Shown here in pieces: positions 8,235-17,127 of a stretch of 64,000 nucleotides of DNA (the first letter of the stretch is position 1; every line of letters starts with the position of its first letter). The translations under genes and the position numbers were made by a program. Below the pieces are notes generated by a model. It saw only the letters and a list, made by a program, of their open reading frames with translations, did no database searches and was not told the DNA's origin. Source of the DNA: Alphaproteobacteria bacterium (GTDB lineage Bacteria; Pseudomonadota; Alphaproteobacteria; GCA-2731375); the NCBI GenBank assembly GCA_021776235.1, contig JAJFGG010000096.1:1-64000 (forward strand). Direction: 5' to 3'.

Positions 8235-8456
8235 CTAGCCGTCCATGACGGCAACGTCCTGTCCTTCGCTCACGGCATCGCCTTCCTGGACCAGAATTTC
8301 TTTCAGGGTGCCGCCCGAGGGGGCCACCACGGGAATTTCCATCTTCATGGATTCCAATACGATAATTGTGTCTTCTTCCTCCAGGGCATCGCCAATACTG
8401 GCTGTGATGGCCCAAACCTTGCCGGTGATCTCTGACTGAACGCGAATATCCGCCAC
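8235..8456 (-). CDS. free-standing biotin/lipoyl carrier domain protein
   Basis: Compact 73-residue biotinyl domain with the biotin-acceptor motif ESMKME (Lys modified by biotin ligase) and flanking conserved glycines (GDALEEEDTI, GDAVSEGQDV). Such single-domain carriers serve acyl-CoA carboxylases as a separate BCCP. Here it sits inside a P450/GST-like operon, away from the carboxyltransferase at 1421-2968, and no biotin carboxylase is visible; pairing with that carboxyltransferase is only an inference. Confidence 0.88.
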   Translation of the reverse strand: MADIRVQSEITGKVWAITASIGDALEEEDTIIVLESMKMEIPVVAPSGGTLKEILVQEGDAVSEGQDVAVMDG

Positions 8457-8546
8457 AAAATGTCTCCCTTGAATGTGCGGGCCGATCCTAACCGCAGCGG
8501 TGAAAAAGGCAATGCGCCTTGGGGTTTTTTCGAGGCGGCGGGCCGC

Positions 8547-9554
8547 CTAAAGATTTTCGCCCAAATAGGGCAGGCAGCCGCTGTCCGCCAGCCCTGTGTC
8601 TACCGCCTGGCGGTCATCCGCACCCAGGTCCTGGTAACGTTGACGCAGCACCTGCAGGGAGCGGGCGTGATATTTCACCGTGCCTTGGGAAAATGCCTGG
8701 CCGTCCAGGTCGGCCGTGAAGCTCTCATCGCCCGCCATTAGGGCCCTGGCGTTGGCCACGCTCCAGGGCAGGAACAGGGCCGCCACCTGTTGCTTCAGGA
8801 TTGGCATCAGGGTGGCCTGCAGCCCGGCCCAGGCCTCGAACGGGCCATCATTGGCTGGCGCCAGCATGCGTTCGCACCAGGCCAGGGTGCGCGGCGCCCG
8901 CCCGCGCATGATCGCTCCCACCGTCGGGTCGGTGGACATCTCATAAAGCTGGGCGGAAAGGCCGAAATCGGCAAAGGCCGGACGGCCGCCGAACAAGTAG
9001 CTGCGGCCGTCGAGATGGCGTTCCAGCAGGCTCAGCAGGCCATCCAGCGAGGCTTCGATAATCGGCCTGGTCGCCTCGGACGAACCCACCACATGCAGGC
9101 GGTTGACCATACGCTCGCGGACCTGGGCAGAGGCCTTGACCAGGGCCTCGCCGGTGGCGCCAAAGGCGGTCGCGGCGATCCGTTCCGCCGTCGAGATCTG
9201 GTCCGGCTCGTAATACCAGCGGTAATGGAACATGGGCTTGTTGACCCATTCGTCACCATATTCCTCCAACAGGGCCGAGGCGAAGGCGGCGGCGGGTTCC
9301 ATCGGGTGGATCGGCGGCTGCGGGTGCAGCAACTCCATGGCCTCAATGATCGGTGTCGAATCCTGAATGCCCTGGCCGTCGGGGGTGATCACCAGGGGGA
9401 CCAGGGGCAGTTTGGCGTATTTCTGGAACTCTTCCATGTTCGAGGGATTGCGCAGAATCCATTCGTGGGGAATGTTCTTGTAGCGGAAATAGGACCGCAC
9501 CTTGACGGAATAGGGGGAAAGTTCGGAGCCGAAAATCCGGTAGGGTTCAGACAT
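8547..9554 (-). CDS. glutathione S-transferase-like protein, copy A
   Basis: A 335-residue protein with an N-terminal thioredoxin-fold GST domain (YRIFGSELSPYSVKVRSYFRY, then the cis-Pro region LPLVPLVITPDGQGIQDSTPI with the glutathione gamma-glutamyl-binding Asp-Ser pair) and a long helical C-terminal domain. It is over 100 residues longer than ordinary GSTs. It is paralogous to the next gene upstream, which it follows by 37 bp, and probably forms an operon with it and the biotin carrier and P450 genes. Substrate and true glutathione dependence are unknown. Confidence 0.82.
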   Translation of the reverse strand: MSEPYRIFGSELSPYSVKVRSYFRYKNIPHEWILRNPSNMEEFQKYAKLPLVPLVITPDGQGIQDSTPIIEAMELLHPQPPIHPMEPAAAFASALLEEYGDEWVNKPMFHYRWYYEPDQISTAERIAATAFGATGEALVKASAQVRERMVNRLHVVGSSEATRPIIEASLDGLLSLLERHLDGRSYLFGGRPAFADFGLSAQLYEMSTDPTVGAIMRGRAPRTLAWCERMLAPANDGPFEAWAGLQATLMPILKQQVAALFLPWSVANARALMAGDESFTADLDGQAFSQGTVKYHARSLQVLRQRYQDLGADDRQAVDTGLADSGCLPYLGENL

Positions 9555-9591
9555 CATGCTTCTCCGTATAATGGCAGGCCTGGATTAAATC

Positions 9592-10620
9592 CTAATGCGC
9601 CAGGGCCTCCAGGCAACCGGTCTGTTGCAGAATAGCCTGGGTCCGGGCCGCCGCCTCGCCGCTTAATTCGGCAAAACGCCGGCGCAGATCGATCAGGCAT
9701 TTGACCTGATAACCGAAGGTACCCTGGCTGTACGGCCCGGCGGCATAGGTAAGCGAGAGCGTCTTTTCGCCCCGTTCCATAGCCGCGGCGTTGGCCAGCA
9801 GGAAGGGCAGATAATATTCCCCGGCCAGGGCCAGCAGGCCAAGGGTGGCCGGGGGCAGATCCTCGCCCGGCGCCAGCCATGCCCCTTCGATACCCGAGGC
9901 GTCATCCAACTGGCGCACCCAGCTTTCCGTCTTCATGGCCTCGGCCCGCATGATCGCCATGGGGGTGGGATCCGTCGACAACGGCTTCAACTGGCCAAAG
10001 ATACCGAAATCCCCCAGGCTGGGCCGGCTGCCAAACAGGAAATCATAGGCGCTGACCCGGCTTTCCAGAAGCGCCAGAATACGGTGGAAGCTGTCCTCGA
10101 TCACCGGCGCGTTTTCCGGTGTGCAGCCGACGATGGGCATGCGGCCGATCTGCCGGTCGGCGAATTGTTTCGCCACGGCGTCCCGATCCGCGCCCCGGCA
10201 ATGGGGAAAACCGTCGTCGGCGATCCAGTGCGAGGCATAGTCAATATCGGCGCCATAGAACCAGCGGTAATGGAACATCGACTTGGTCAGCCATTCGTCG
10301 GCCATGTCCTCCAACAGGTGGCTGAGGAAGGCCAGGCCCGGATCGTCCGGAATGATCGAGCGCTGGCCGGGATGGCGGGCTTCCAGATCATAGGCCAGAG
10401 GCGTCGAGTCGACCCGGTAACGATCCTCACCCGGATAGCGCAGCATGGGCACTAGATTGGGCCGTACATCCTCGGTCTCGGCCCGGTTGTCGGTGGTGCG
10501 TAATACCCAGTCATGGGGCAGCCGCCGGTAGCGCATGATCGCCCGCAATTTCATGGAATAGGGCGAACCCAGCGAGCCCAGCAGGCGGTAACGGCCATCG
10601 TTGGCGGTGGCATCGGACAT
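9592..10620 (-). CDS. glutathione S-transferase-like protein, copy B
   Basis: A 342-residue paralogue of the downstream gene with the same architecture: an N-terminal GST fold beginning YRLLGSLGSPYSMKLRAIMRY, a binding-site region LVPMLRYPGEDRYRVDSTPL, and a long helical C-terminal domain with KSMFHYRWFYGADIDY, matching KPMFHYRWYYEPDQIS in copy A. It is the first gene of the five-gene minus-strand operon ending at 6618. It is divergent from the acyl-CoA dehydrogenase at 10768, sharing a promoter region of about 150 bp. Confidence 0.82.
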   Translation of the reverse strand: MSDATANDGRYRLLGSLGSPYSMKLRAIMRYRRLPHDWVLRTTDNRAETEDVRPNLVPMLRYPGEDRYRVDSTPLAYDLEARHPGQRSIIPDDPGLAFLSHLLEDMADEWLTKSMFHYRWFYGADIDYASHWIADDGFPHCRGADRDAVAKQFADRQIGRMPIVGCTPENAPVIEDSFHRILALLESRVSAYDFLFGSRPSLGDFGIFGQLKPLSTDPTPMAIMRAEAMKTESWVRQLDDASGIEGAWLAPGEDLPPATLGLLALAGEYYLPFLLANAAAMERGEKTLSLTYAAGPYSQGTFGYQVKCLIDLRRRFAELSGEAAARTQAILQQTGCLEALAH

Positions 10621-10767
10621 GGTCGAAATCCTTACAACGGAGGGGCAGCGGTGATGATTTGATTCAGGTCAAGATGCCGCAATTTCAACCGACATACAAT
10701 CACGCTCGGGCGCGAGGGTCTCTATTCTTGCCCTGTGCTCAGTTCGAGAATGCGTTGGGAGGCGGCG

Positions 10768-11967
10768 ATGATCGACTTCGCGTTACCGGTGGAACTGGAC
10801 GAGACCGAACTTGCGGTGCAGGAAACCGCGCGCCGCTTTGCCGGCGATGTCCTGCGGCCCACGGGGGCGGCCCTGGACAAGCTGCCGGCCGAGGAAATGA
10901 TCAACGGGCAATCGCCGCTTTTTGACGTGCACAGGCAATACCGCGATCTGGGCTTTGCCGGCATGCGCTTTGCCGGCGACCTGACGTCCAGGCAAAAGGC
11001 CCGTCTGGTCTGTCTGATCGGTTACGAATTGGGCCGGGGCGATGTCGGTCTTGCCCTCAGCCTCGGCGCCTCGAATTTTCCGGCGATGGTCGCGGCCAAC
11101 AGCGGCAGCCGGGAACTGATGGAACAGTTCACCCCGGATCAGATCGGTTGTTGGGCCATCACCGAGCCGGACCATGGCAGCGATGAACTGGATGTACGGG
11201 CCACCGCCTCCCATACGGGACAGGATCGCGGCCGCGCCAACTGCATCGCCCGCCCGGACGGCAATTCCATCGTCATCAATGGGCAAAAATCATCCTGGGT
11301 CTCGAACGGCAGCATCGCCGAGACCGCCGCCCTGTTCTGCACCTATGATGACGGCGGCGAAGAGGCCGCCCATGGGGTTTTTCTGGTCAACCTCAAGGAA
11401 AAGGGCGTCAGCCGAGGCAAACCAACCGACAAGATCGGCCAGCGCGCCCTGAACCAGGGGGAAATATTCTTTGACGATGTGCGCATTCCGGCCGGCAACA
11501 TGGCGGTGCCGCCGGAACGCTACGCCGCCTTCGCCAATATGATCCTGGTGCGGGCCAATTCCTCCATGGGCATCACCTTCTCGGGCCTGGCCCAGGCCGC
11601 CTTCGATGAAGCCCTGGCCTACGCTAAGGAGCGCAAGCAGGGCGGCGTGCCGATTATTCAGCACCAGAATGTCAAAAGCCGGCTGTTCGAGATGTTCCGC
11701 AAGGTCATGGCGGCGCGGGCGCTGAACTGGCAGGCCTGCATGCAGAATTTCACCTCCGCCGATCCGCGTTTGGAATATGCCATCGCCACCAAGGTGACCT
11801 CGACCCAAACCGCCTTTGAGGTGGCCAGCGACGCTATGACCATCTTCGGCGGCGCCGGCATAATTCGCGATCACCCTATAGAACAAATGCTGCGCGATGC
11901 CCGTATCTCGATGATCGAGGATGGCTGCAACGACCTGCTGGGCCTGATGGCGGCGGAACGGTTTTGA
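10768..11967 (+). CDS. acyl-CoA dehydrogenase family protein
   Basis: Acyl-CoA dehydrogenase-fold flavoprotein of 399 residues. It has the FAD/substrate motif CWAITEPDHGSDELD, the helical C-terminal domain with FGGAGIIRDHPIEQMLRDAR, and a C-terminus where the usual EGT-type loop reads MIEDGCNDLLGL; a Glu is kept but the loop is unusual. ATG 10768 follows GGGAGGCGGCG and gives the normal N-terminus MIDFALPVELDETE. It begins a plus-strand run of dehydrogenase, nitroreductase, thiolase, acyl-CoA synthetase and MFS transporter genes. Confidence 0.9.
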   Translation: MIDFALPVELDETELAVQETARRFAGDVLRPTGAALDKLPAEEMINGQSPLFDVHRQYRDLGFAGMRFAGDLTSRQKARLVCLIGYELGRGDVGLALSLGASNFPAMVAANSGSRELMEQFTPDQIGCWAITEPDHGSDELDVRATASHTGQDRGRANCIARPDGNSIVINGQKSSWVSNGSIAETAALFCTYDDGGEEAAHGVFLVNLKEKGVSRGKPTDKIGQRALNQGEIFFDDVRIPAGNMAVPPERYAAFANMILVRANSSMGITFSGLAQAAFDEALAYAKERKQGGVPIIQHQNVKSRLFEMFRKVMAARALNWQACMQNFTSADPRLEYAIATKVTSTQTAFEVASDAMTIFGGAGIIRDHPIEQMLRDARISMIEDGCNDLLGLMAAERF

Positions 11968-12054
11968 CCATCGCTGTCATGGGCTCCCGGCGTCTCAGGA
12001 TCCCGTAGCCAATAACCATTGCCCAATTGCCCCACTGGCCAGAAGGAAGAGAAC

Positions 12055-12849
12055 ATGGAATTACGCGAAGCGATTGGCCGGCGGCGATCGGTCCGGTTTC
12101 TGAAGCCCTATAAGCCGGTCGAACCGGAGAAGATCCAGCGTATGCTGGAGGCGGCCCGCATTGCCTCCCATTGGGGTAATGTGCAAAGTCTGCGCGCGGT
12201 CGCGATCTTTCGCGAAAGCGCGCCGCAAGCGGTCCTGGACAGCCTGTTCGCCGCCGTGGTCGGTTGGCAGCTTAAGATCGCGCCGGTCATCATCGCCTGG
12301 TACCTGGAACCCGGCGCGGTCGATGGGCAATCGGATCGACTGCGGGATCTGGTCGAGGCCGGCGCCCTGGGTTTCGGCGGCAAGGAAAAGCGCCGCGATG
12401 CCCTGGAGAACAAGCTGATACCGTTTTTTGACAAGTTCAAGGAGGCTCTCAAACAGCCCGGCATCAGCGAAATCGACTGCGGTCAGGGCATCGCCCAGGC
12501 CACCCTGATGGCCTTCGAACAAGGCCTGGGCACCTGCTGCCTGGGCAGCCCCAAGGGCCGGGAAATTCTCGATGCCTGCAACGTGCCGGCCTCGGCCCGC
12601 TTCCTTCTGTTGCAGACGGTCGGCTATCCCCTGGAACATTGGGAGGCCGGCGGCCAACGTCCGCGCCAGCCGTTCGAGGATCTGTTTCATATGAACAGCT
12701 ACCAGACCCCGTTCCAGCGCGACGAAAAGGTTGTGGACGAGTTGACCGCGGCGGGTATGTTTACCCGGCCGGCCCCCTTGCCTGAACGCGAGGCGGAGCT
12801 CGAGTTTTTGAAAGAGGCCCTGGGTCTGGAAGGCGCGGGGCTGCTCTGA
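12055..12849 (+). CDS. nitroreductase family flavoprotein
   Basis: FMN-dependent nitroreductase-fold protein of 264 residues. The N-terminal MELREAIGRRRSVRFLKPYK carries the conserved R-R-S-x-R FMN-phosphate motif; later GIAQATLMAFEQGLGTCCLGSP matches the second FMN-binding segment. ATG 12055 follows AGAAGGAAGAGA. Members reduce nitro groups, quinones, enones or unsaturated acyl compounds, and one (BluB) cleaves FMN. Its place between an acyl-CoA dehydrogenase and a thiolase suggests reduction of a pathway intermediate. Confidence 0.87.
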   Translation: MELREAIGRRRSVRFLKPYKPVEPEKIQRMLEAARIASHWGNVQSLRAVAIFRESAPQAVLDSLFAAVVGWQLKIAPVIIAWYLEPGAVDGQSDRLRDLVEAGALGFGGKEKRRDALENKLIPFFDKFKEALKQPGISEIDCGQGIAQATLMAFEQGLGTCCLGSPKGREILDACNVPASARFLLLQTVGYPLEHWEAGGQRPRQPFEDLFHMNSYQTPFQRDEKVVDELTAAGMFTRPAPLPEREAELEFLKEALGLEGAGLL

Positions 12850-12892
12850 ATATCCGCCTGGGGGCGATATTTGCCAAGAAAAGGATCTCAAC

Positions 12893-14125
12893 ATGCGCAT
12901 GAACGCCATCGTTGCCGGCGTCGGCATGACCAAGTTCGGCAAACATATGGACCGGGGCATGAAATCCATCGGTGCCGAGGCGGTGACCGCCGCCCTGCAA
13001 GACGCGGGCCTGGATAAATCCGATCTCGAAGCGGCCTACGTGGGTAACGCGGCAGCCGGTCTGGTCACCGGCCAGGAATGCATTCGCGGCCAGGTGGTGC
13101 TGCGGGACGCCGGCATTGGCCGCATCCCCGTGATCAACGTGGAAAATGCCTGCGCCAGTGCCTCGACTGCTTTCAACCAGGCCAGCGCCATGGTCTCGTC
13201 AGGTTGTTATGACGTGGTCCTGGCCCTGGGTGTGGAAAAGCTTTACCACGAAGACAAACGTAAAAGCTTCGCGGCCTTCTCCGGCGCCGTCGATGTGGAA
13301 GCCTTGGTGGAAATCAAGGCCCGGCTGGCGCAACAGGCCGCCGCCACTGGGGCCACCAAGGCCGCCTCGGGCGCCGGCGAGAAGCGCTCCATGTTCATGG
13401 ATTTCTATGCCGCCTCGGCCCGCGCCTATATGGAAAAATACGGCGCCACGGCGGAAGATCTGGCCGGCGTTTCGGCCAAGAATTCCTTTCATGGCAGCCT
13501 TAATCCCCGGGCCCAGTTTCGCGAAGTCTTGACAGTGGAGGAGGTTCTGGCGGCGCCGATGATCGCCGAGCCGTTGACCCGGCCCATGTGCTCGCCGATC
13601 GGTGACGGCGCGGCGGCGGTGATCATGATCAGCCAACGCAAGGCCCGCGAACTGGGCCTCAGTAATCCCGTGCGGGTCGCAGCCAGCGTGTTGCGCTCGG
13701 GCTGGGACCGGGCCAAGGGCGAGGAAACCGTGGCCGAGGTTTGCGCCCGTGAAGCCTATGAAGAGGCCGGCGTGGGAGCGCAGGACCTAAGCGTCGTTGA
13801 ACTGCACGACGCCTCCGCCCCGGCGGAGATCACCACCTATGAAAAGATCGGTCTTTGCGGCGACGGTGAAGGCGCCGGGCTGATCCGCGACGGCGCGACG
13901 AAACTGGGCGGGCGGCTGCCCGTCAACACCTCCGGTGGATTATTGCGCAAGGGTCATCCGGTCGGTGCCACGGGCATCGCGCAGATCGTGGAACTGACCG
14001 AGCAACTGCAGGGCCGTTCCGGCGATCGTCAGGTCGAAGGCGCCACCTTGGCGTTGGCCCATAATGGCGGTGGCAGCATCGGCAGCGACGCGGCCGCCAT
14101 GTGCGTCACGATCTTGAGCCGCTAG
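12893..14125 (+). CDS. thiolase family protein (SCP-x type)
   Basis: Thiolase-fold protein of 410 residues, in the SCP-x/lipid-transfer branch used in sterol and alicyclic side-chain degradation. The nucleophile Cys87 lies in NVENACASASTAFNQA, an active-site His is in VELHDASAPAEI, and the final catalytic motif is SGGLLRKGHPVGATG. The branch usually has His rather than a second Cys at the end of the active site, which fits here. It should cleave a 3-ketoacyl-CoA, releasing acetyl- or propionyl-CoA. The preceding nitroreductase ends 43 bp upstream and the acyl-CoA synthetase starts 13 bp downstream. Confidence 0.92.
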   Translation: MRMNAIVAGVGMTKFGKHMDRGMKSIGAEAVTAALQDAGLDKSDLEAAYVGNAAAGLVTGQECIRGQVVLRDAGIGRIPVINVENACASASTAFNQASAMVSSGCYDVVLALGVEKLYHEDKRKSFAAFSGAVDVEALVEIKARLAQQAAATGATKAASGAGEKRSMFMDFYAASARAYMEKYGATAEDLAGVSAKNSFHGSLNPRAQFREVLTVEEVLAAPMIAEPLTRPMCSPIGDGAAAVIMISQRKARELGLSNPVRVAASVLRSGWDRAKGEETVAEVCAREAYEEAGVGAQDLSVVELHDASAPAEITTYEKIGLCGDGEGAGLIRDGATKLGGRLPVNTSGGLLRKGHPVGATGIAQIVELTEQLQGRSGDRQVEGATLALAHNGGGSIGSDAAAMCVTILSR

Positions 14126-14138
14126 GAGACCAGCATCG

Positions 14139-15752
14139 GTGGAACGGGACCTGCGAATTCTGGCCGACATGATCGCCGAGAAGGCCGAGGCCCAGCCGGA
14201 TCTGGACGTGGTGACCTTCGAAGGCGGCGGCCGTTTCCAGGATGAAATCCGTACCTACGGCGCGTTATGGGATAACGGCAACCGGGTGGCCGCCGAATTG
14301 ATCGCCCGCGGCATGGAACCCGGCGACCGCTTCGCGCTGCTGATGCGCAATCACCCGGAATTCATCGACGTAATGGTCGGCGCCTCCATTTCCGCCTGTG
14401 TTTTCGTGCCCATAGACCCGCGCAGCCGGGGCCGCAAGCTGGCGTACACTCTGACCAACTCCGACTGCCGAGGTGTCATCTGTGCCGACTATTGCCTTGA
14501 TCAGGTGGTGGAGGTCCGGGCGCAACTGCCCGGTCTGGAATGGATCCTGGTTCTGGCCAGCGAAGACGGCGCCGGCCAGCACCAGATGGCGCAGGTTACC
14601 GGCGCCGAGGACATGGCATGTATCTATGACCGCCCGGCGCTGGCCATGGACAGCCGGCTGAAAAGCCCGTTGGACCCGCTGGAGATCGTTTAGACCTCGG
14701 GCACCACCGGTGATCCCAAAGGCGTGGTTTTTCAGAATGCCCGATACGGCAGCCCGGTGTTGCGCGCGATCATGCCGCTGGAAGCCGGCGACCGGCCCTA
14801 TACGGGCCTCTCGCTGACCCATGGCAACGCCCAGATGATTACCCTCGCAACCTCGTTGAGCATGGGCCTGCGTTGCGTCATCAGCCGCCGCTTCACCAAG
14901 TCCCGGCTGTGGGATATCACCCGGCAATACGGCAATACGGTGTTCAATCTGCTGGGCGGCATGACGGCCGCGATCTATGCCGAACCGGAACGGGACAACG
15001 ATGGCGATAATCCGGTGCGCTTCGTCATGAGCGCCGGCATGCCGGCGACGATCTGGGAGAAATTCGAGCGCCGGTTCAATCTTGACGTTTTTGAATTCTA
15101 TGGCGCGGTCGAGGGCGGCCTGGCCTACAAGCCCATCGGCGTTGGCCCCGTGGGCAGCTTTGGCAAGGCGCCCAAGGGCCTGGATTTGAAAGTGGTCGAT
15201 GAAGACGGCAAGGAATGCCCGCCGGGCGTTCTGGGTGAGTTGATATCACGGCCCGTCAAGGGACCGGCGCCGGAAGTGGAGTATTTCAAGAACGCCGACG
15301 CCTCGGAGAAAAAGACCGAGGGCGGCTGGCTGCGTAGCGGCGATATCGGCCATGCCGATGCGGATGGCTGGCTGTTTTTCGACTACCGCAAGGGCGGCGG
15401 TATCCGCCACAATGGCGACTTCGTAAATCCAGGCTTTGTCGAGCAGGCCATCGCCGAGCACCCGGCCGTCGGCGACGTCTTCGTTTATGGCATTCCGGCG
15501 GCCTCGGGCGCGCCGGGCGAAAAGGATATCGTCGCGGCCGTCGTCGCAGCCACGATGGCGGCGGAATTTGACGCGCCGTCGGTGTTTGCGGCCTGCCGCC
15601 GCGAGTTGGAAGCCAATTTCGTGCCAGGCTATCTGCAACTGGTCGCAGAAATTCCCAAGACCGCGTCGGAAAAGCCGCAGGAGAGGTTTCTGCTGGAAAG
15701 CTTCGCCGTGGATGCCGCGAATGTATATCGCGAGGAGCGCGGCCGGTCGTAG
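14139..15752 (+). pseudogene. acyl-CoA synthetase (CaiC-like) interrupted by an in-frame TAG
   Basis: An ATP-dependent acyl-CoA ligase of the ANL superfamily, about 537 residues long if read through. It starts at GTG 14139 after TAGGAGACC. Codon 185 is TAG (14691-14693), directly before the phosphate-binding motif TSGTTGDPKG, at the place where relatives usually have Tyr (TAT or TAC). Frame is unchanged and homology continues without loss: FYGAVEGGLAYKP, the adenylation motif GWLRSGDIGHADADGWLFF, and a C-terminal domain with the catalytic Lys region (IPKTASEKPQERF). Both halves look otherwise undamaged, so the change is very recent, a sequence error, or rarely suppressed. TAG is a normal stop in neighbouring genes, so recoding is unlikely. 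Confidence 0.85.
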
Positions 15753-15875
15753 ACTCCAGCATCCGGTCATGGGCGACGCAAGCACCGCCTACTGTGTTAC
15801 CGTACATCGGCCGGAGCCATTGGGGCTGACTGGTTTGGTTGATAGACGGATTAATGCCATCTTGAGCATGTTGCG

Positions 15876-17120
15876 ATGATCAGGCCTGAGAAACGCCAGG
15901 CGCTGCAAATCTATCTCGTGCTATGCGGCGCCTATGTGGCCAGCCAGTTCTACCGGGTGGCCAACGCCGCCATCGCCCCCGAACTGATGGCCGAACTGGC
16001 GCTTTCCGCCGAGGCGATGGGCGGCATTACCGGGCTGTTCTTTCTCGCCTTCGCGGCGGCGCAAATTCCGACCGGCGTCCTGCTGGACCGCTACGGCGCC
16101 AGACGGACCATGACCGGGCTGTTCATGATTGCGGTCCTGGGCGCCCTTGTTTTCGCGGCCGCGAACGGCGGCGCGGTGCTGGCAATTGGGCGAATTCTGC
16201 TTGGCCTCGGCTGCGCCGCCGGCCTGATGGGCGCCATGGTGGTGATCGCGCGCTGGTACCCCGAAGAGCGCTTTGCCGGCCTTTCCGCCATGCTGTTCGT
16301 GGTTGGCGGCGGCGGTACGCTGCTGGCGACGACACCGCTTGCCTGGGCGGTGGAGATCGTAGGTTGGCGCGGCGCGTTTCTGGCCATGGCCGGGTTGACT
16401 GGCGCCTTTGCCCTGATGCTGTTCCTCGTTGTCCGTGACGCACCGCCGGGTCAGGCGGCGGCCGGCAACCCGGCGGAGACATGGGGCGAGGTTTTCGGCG
16501 GCTTGCGCGCTGTTGTGGCCAACCGTCAGCTTTGGCTGGTGTCGGCCATCCAATTTGTCGGCTACGCAACGGTGTTGACCGTGGTCGGTCTTTGGGGCGG
16601 GCCCTATCTGGCCGATGTGCATGGTCTGGATGGGGTGGCGCGGGGCAATGTCCTGCTGGCACTGAATGTCGCGGTGCTGTTGGGCGTTTTGCTTTACGGC
16701 CGGCTTGACCGCCATGTTGCCAGCCGTAAGTGGCTGATTGTTGCGGGTGCCCTGGCCACGGCGGCCATTCTGGCATTGCTGGGGCTGCTCGAACAGCCCG
16801 GTTTCTGGACGGCGACAATATTATTGCTGCTGTTCGCCGCGGTGGGCAGCTATGTCATGTTGAACCACGCCTTTGCCCGGGCCGTTCTGCCGGATCATCT
16901 GATCGGCCGCGGCTTGACCTTCCAGAACCTTGCGGTATTTCTGGGCGTGGCCGTCATTCAATCGGTCTCAGGGTTGATCGTTGGCGGGTTCGATAGCGGC
17001 GGCGGCCATAGTCCCGAAGTCGCCTATCGCTGGATTTTTGGCTTCCTGGCGGTCTTGCTGGTCGCGGCGGCGGCAATATTCGCCAACGCCGACGAGACCG
17101 CCAAGGCCGGCGATACCTGA
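15876..17120 (+). CDS. MFS transporter
   Basis: Major facilitator superfamily permease of 414 residues with about 12 hydrophobic helices. The loop 2-3 signature is present as GVLLDRYGARRTM. The N-terminal half has the alternating small and hydrophobic pattern of the nitrate/sugar-phosphate-like MFS branches. It is the last gene of the plus-strand catabolic run, separated from the synthetase by 123 bp, so uptake of the pathway substrate or export of a product is a fair inference. The ligand cannot be deduced. Confidence 0.88.
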   Translation: MIRPEKRQALQIYLVLCGAYVASQFYRVANAAIAPELMAELALSAEAMGGITGLFFLAFAAAQIPTGVLLDRYGARRTMTGLFMIAVLGALVFAAANGGAVLAIGRILLGLGCAAGLMGAMVVIARWYPEERFAGLSAMLFVVGGGGTLLATTPLAWAVEIVGWRGAFLAMAGLTGAFALMLFLVVRDAPPGQAAAGNPAETWGEVFGGLRAVVANRQLWLVSAIQFVGYATVLTVVGLWGGPYLADVHGLDGVARGNVLLALNVAVLLGVLLYGRLDRHVASRKWLIVAGALATAAILALLGLLEQPGFWTATILLLLFAAVGSYVMLNHAFARAVLPDHLIGRGLTFQNLAVFLGVAVIQSVSGLIVGGFDSGGGHSPEVAYRWIFGFLAVLLVAAAAIFANADETAKAGDT

Positions 17121-17127
17121 CCCGGTA

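Noticed and set aside
14691-14693. Amber (TAG) recoding, e.g. pyrrolysine, in the acyl-CoA synthetase
   Set aside because: TAG ends other normal genes in the window (apaG, thiolase, TusA-like, mlaE), the site usually holds Tyr, and no pyl genes are seen; a point mutation or error is simpler.
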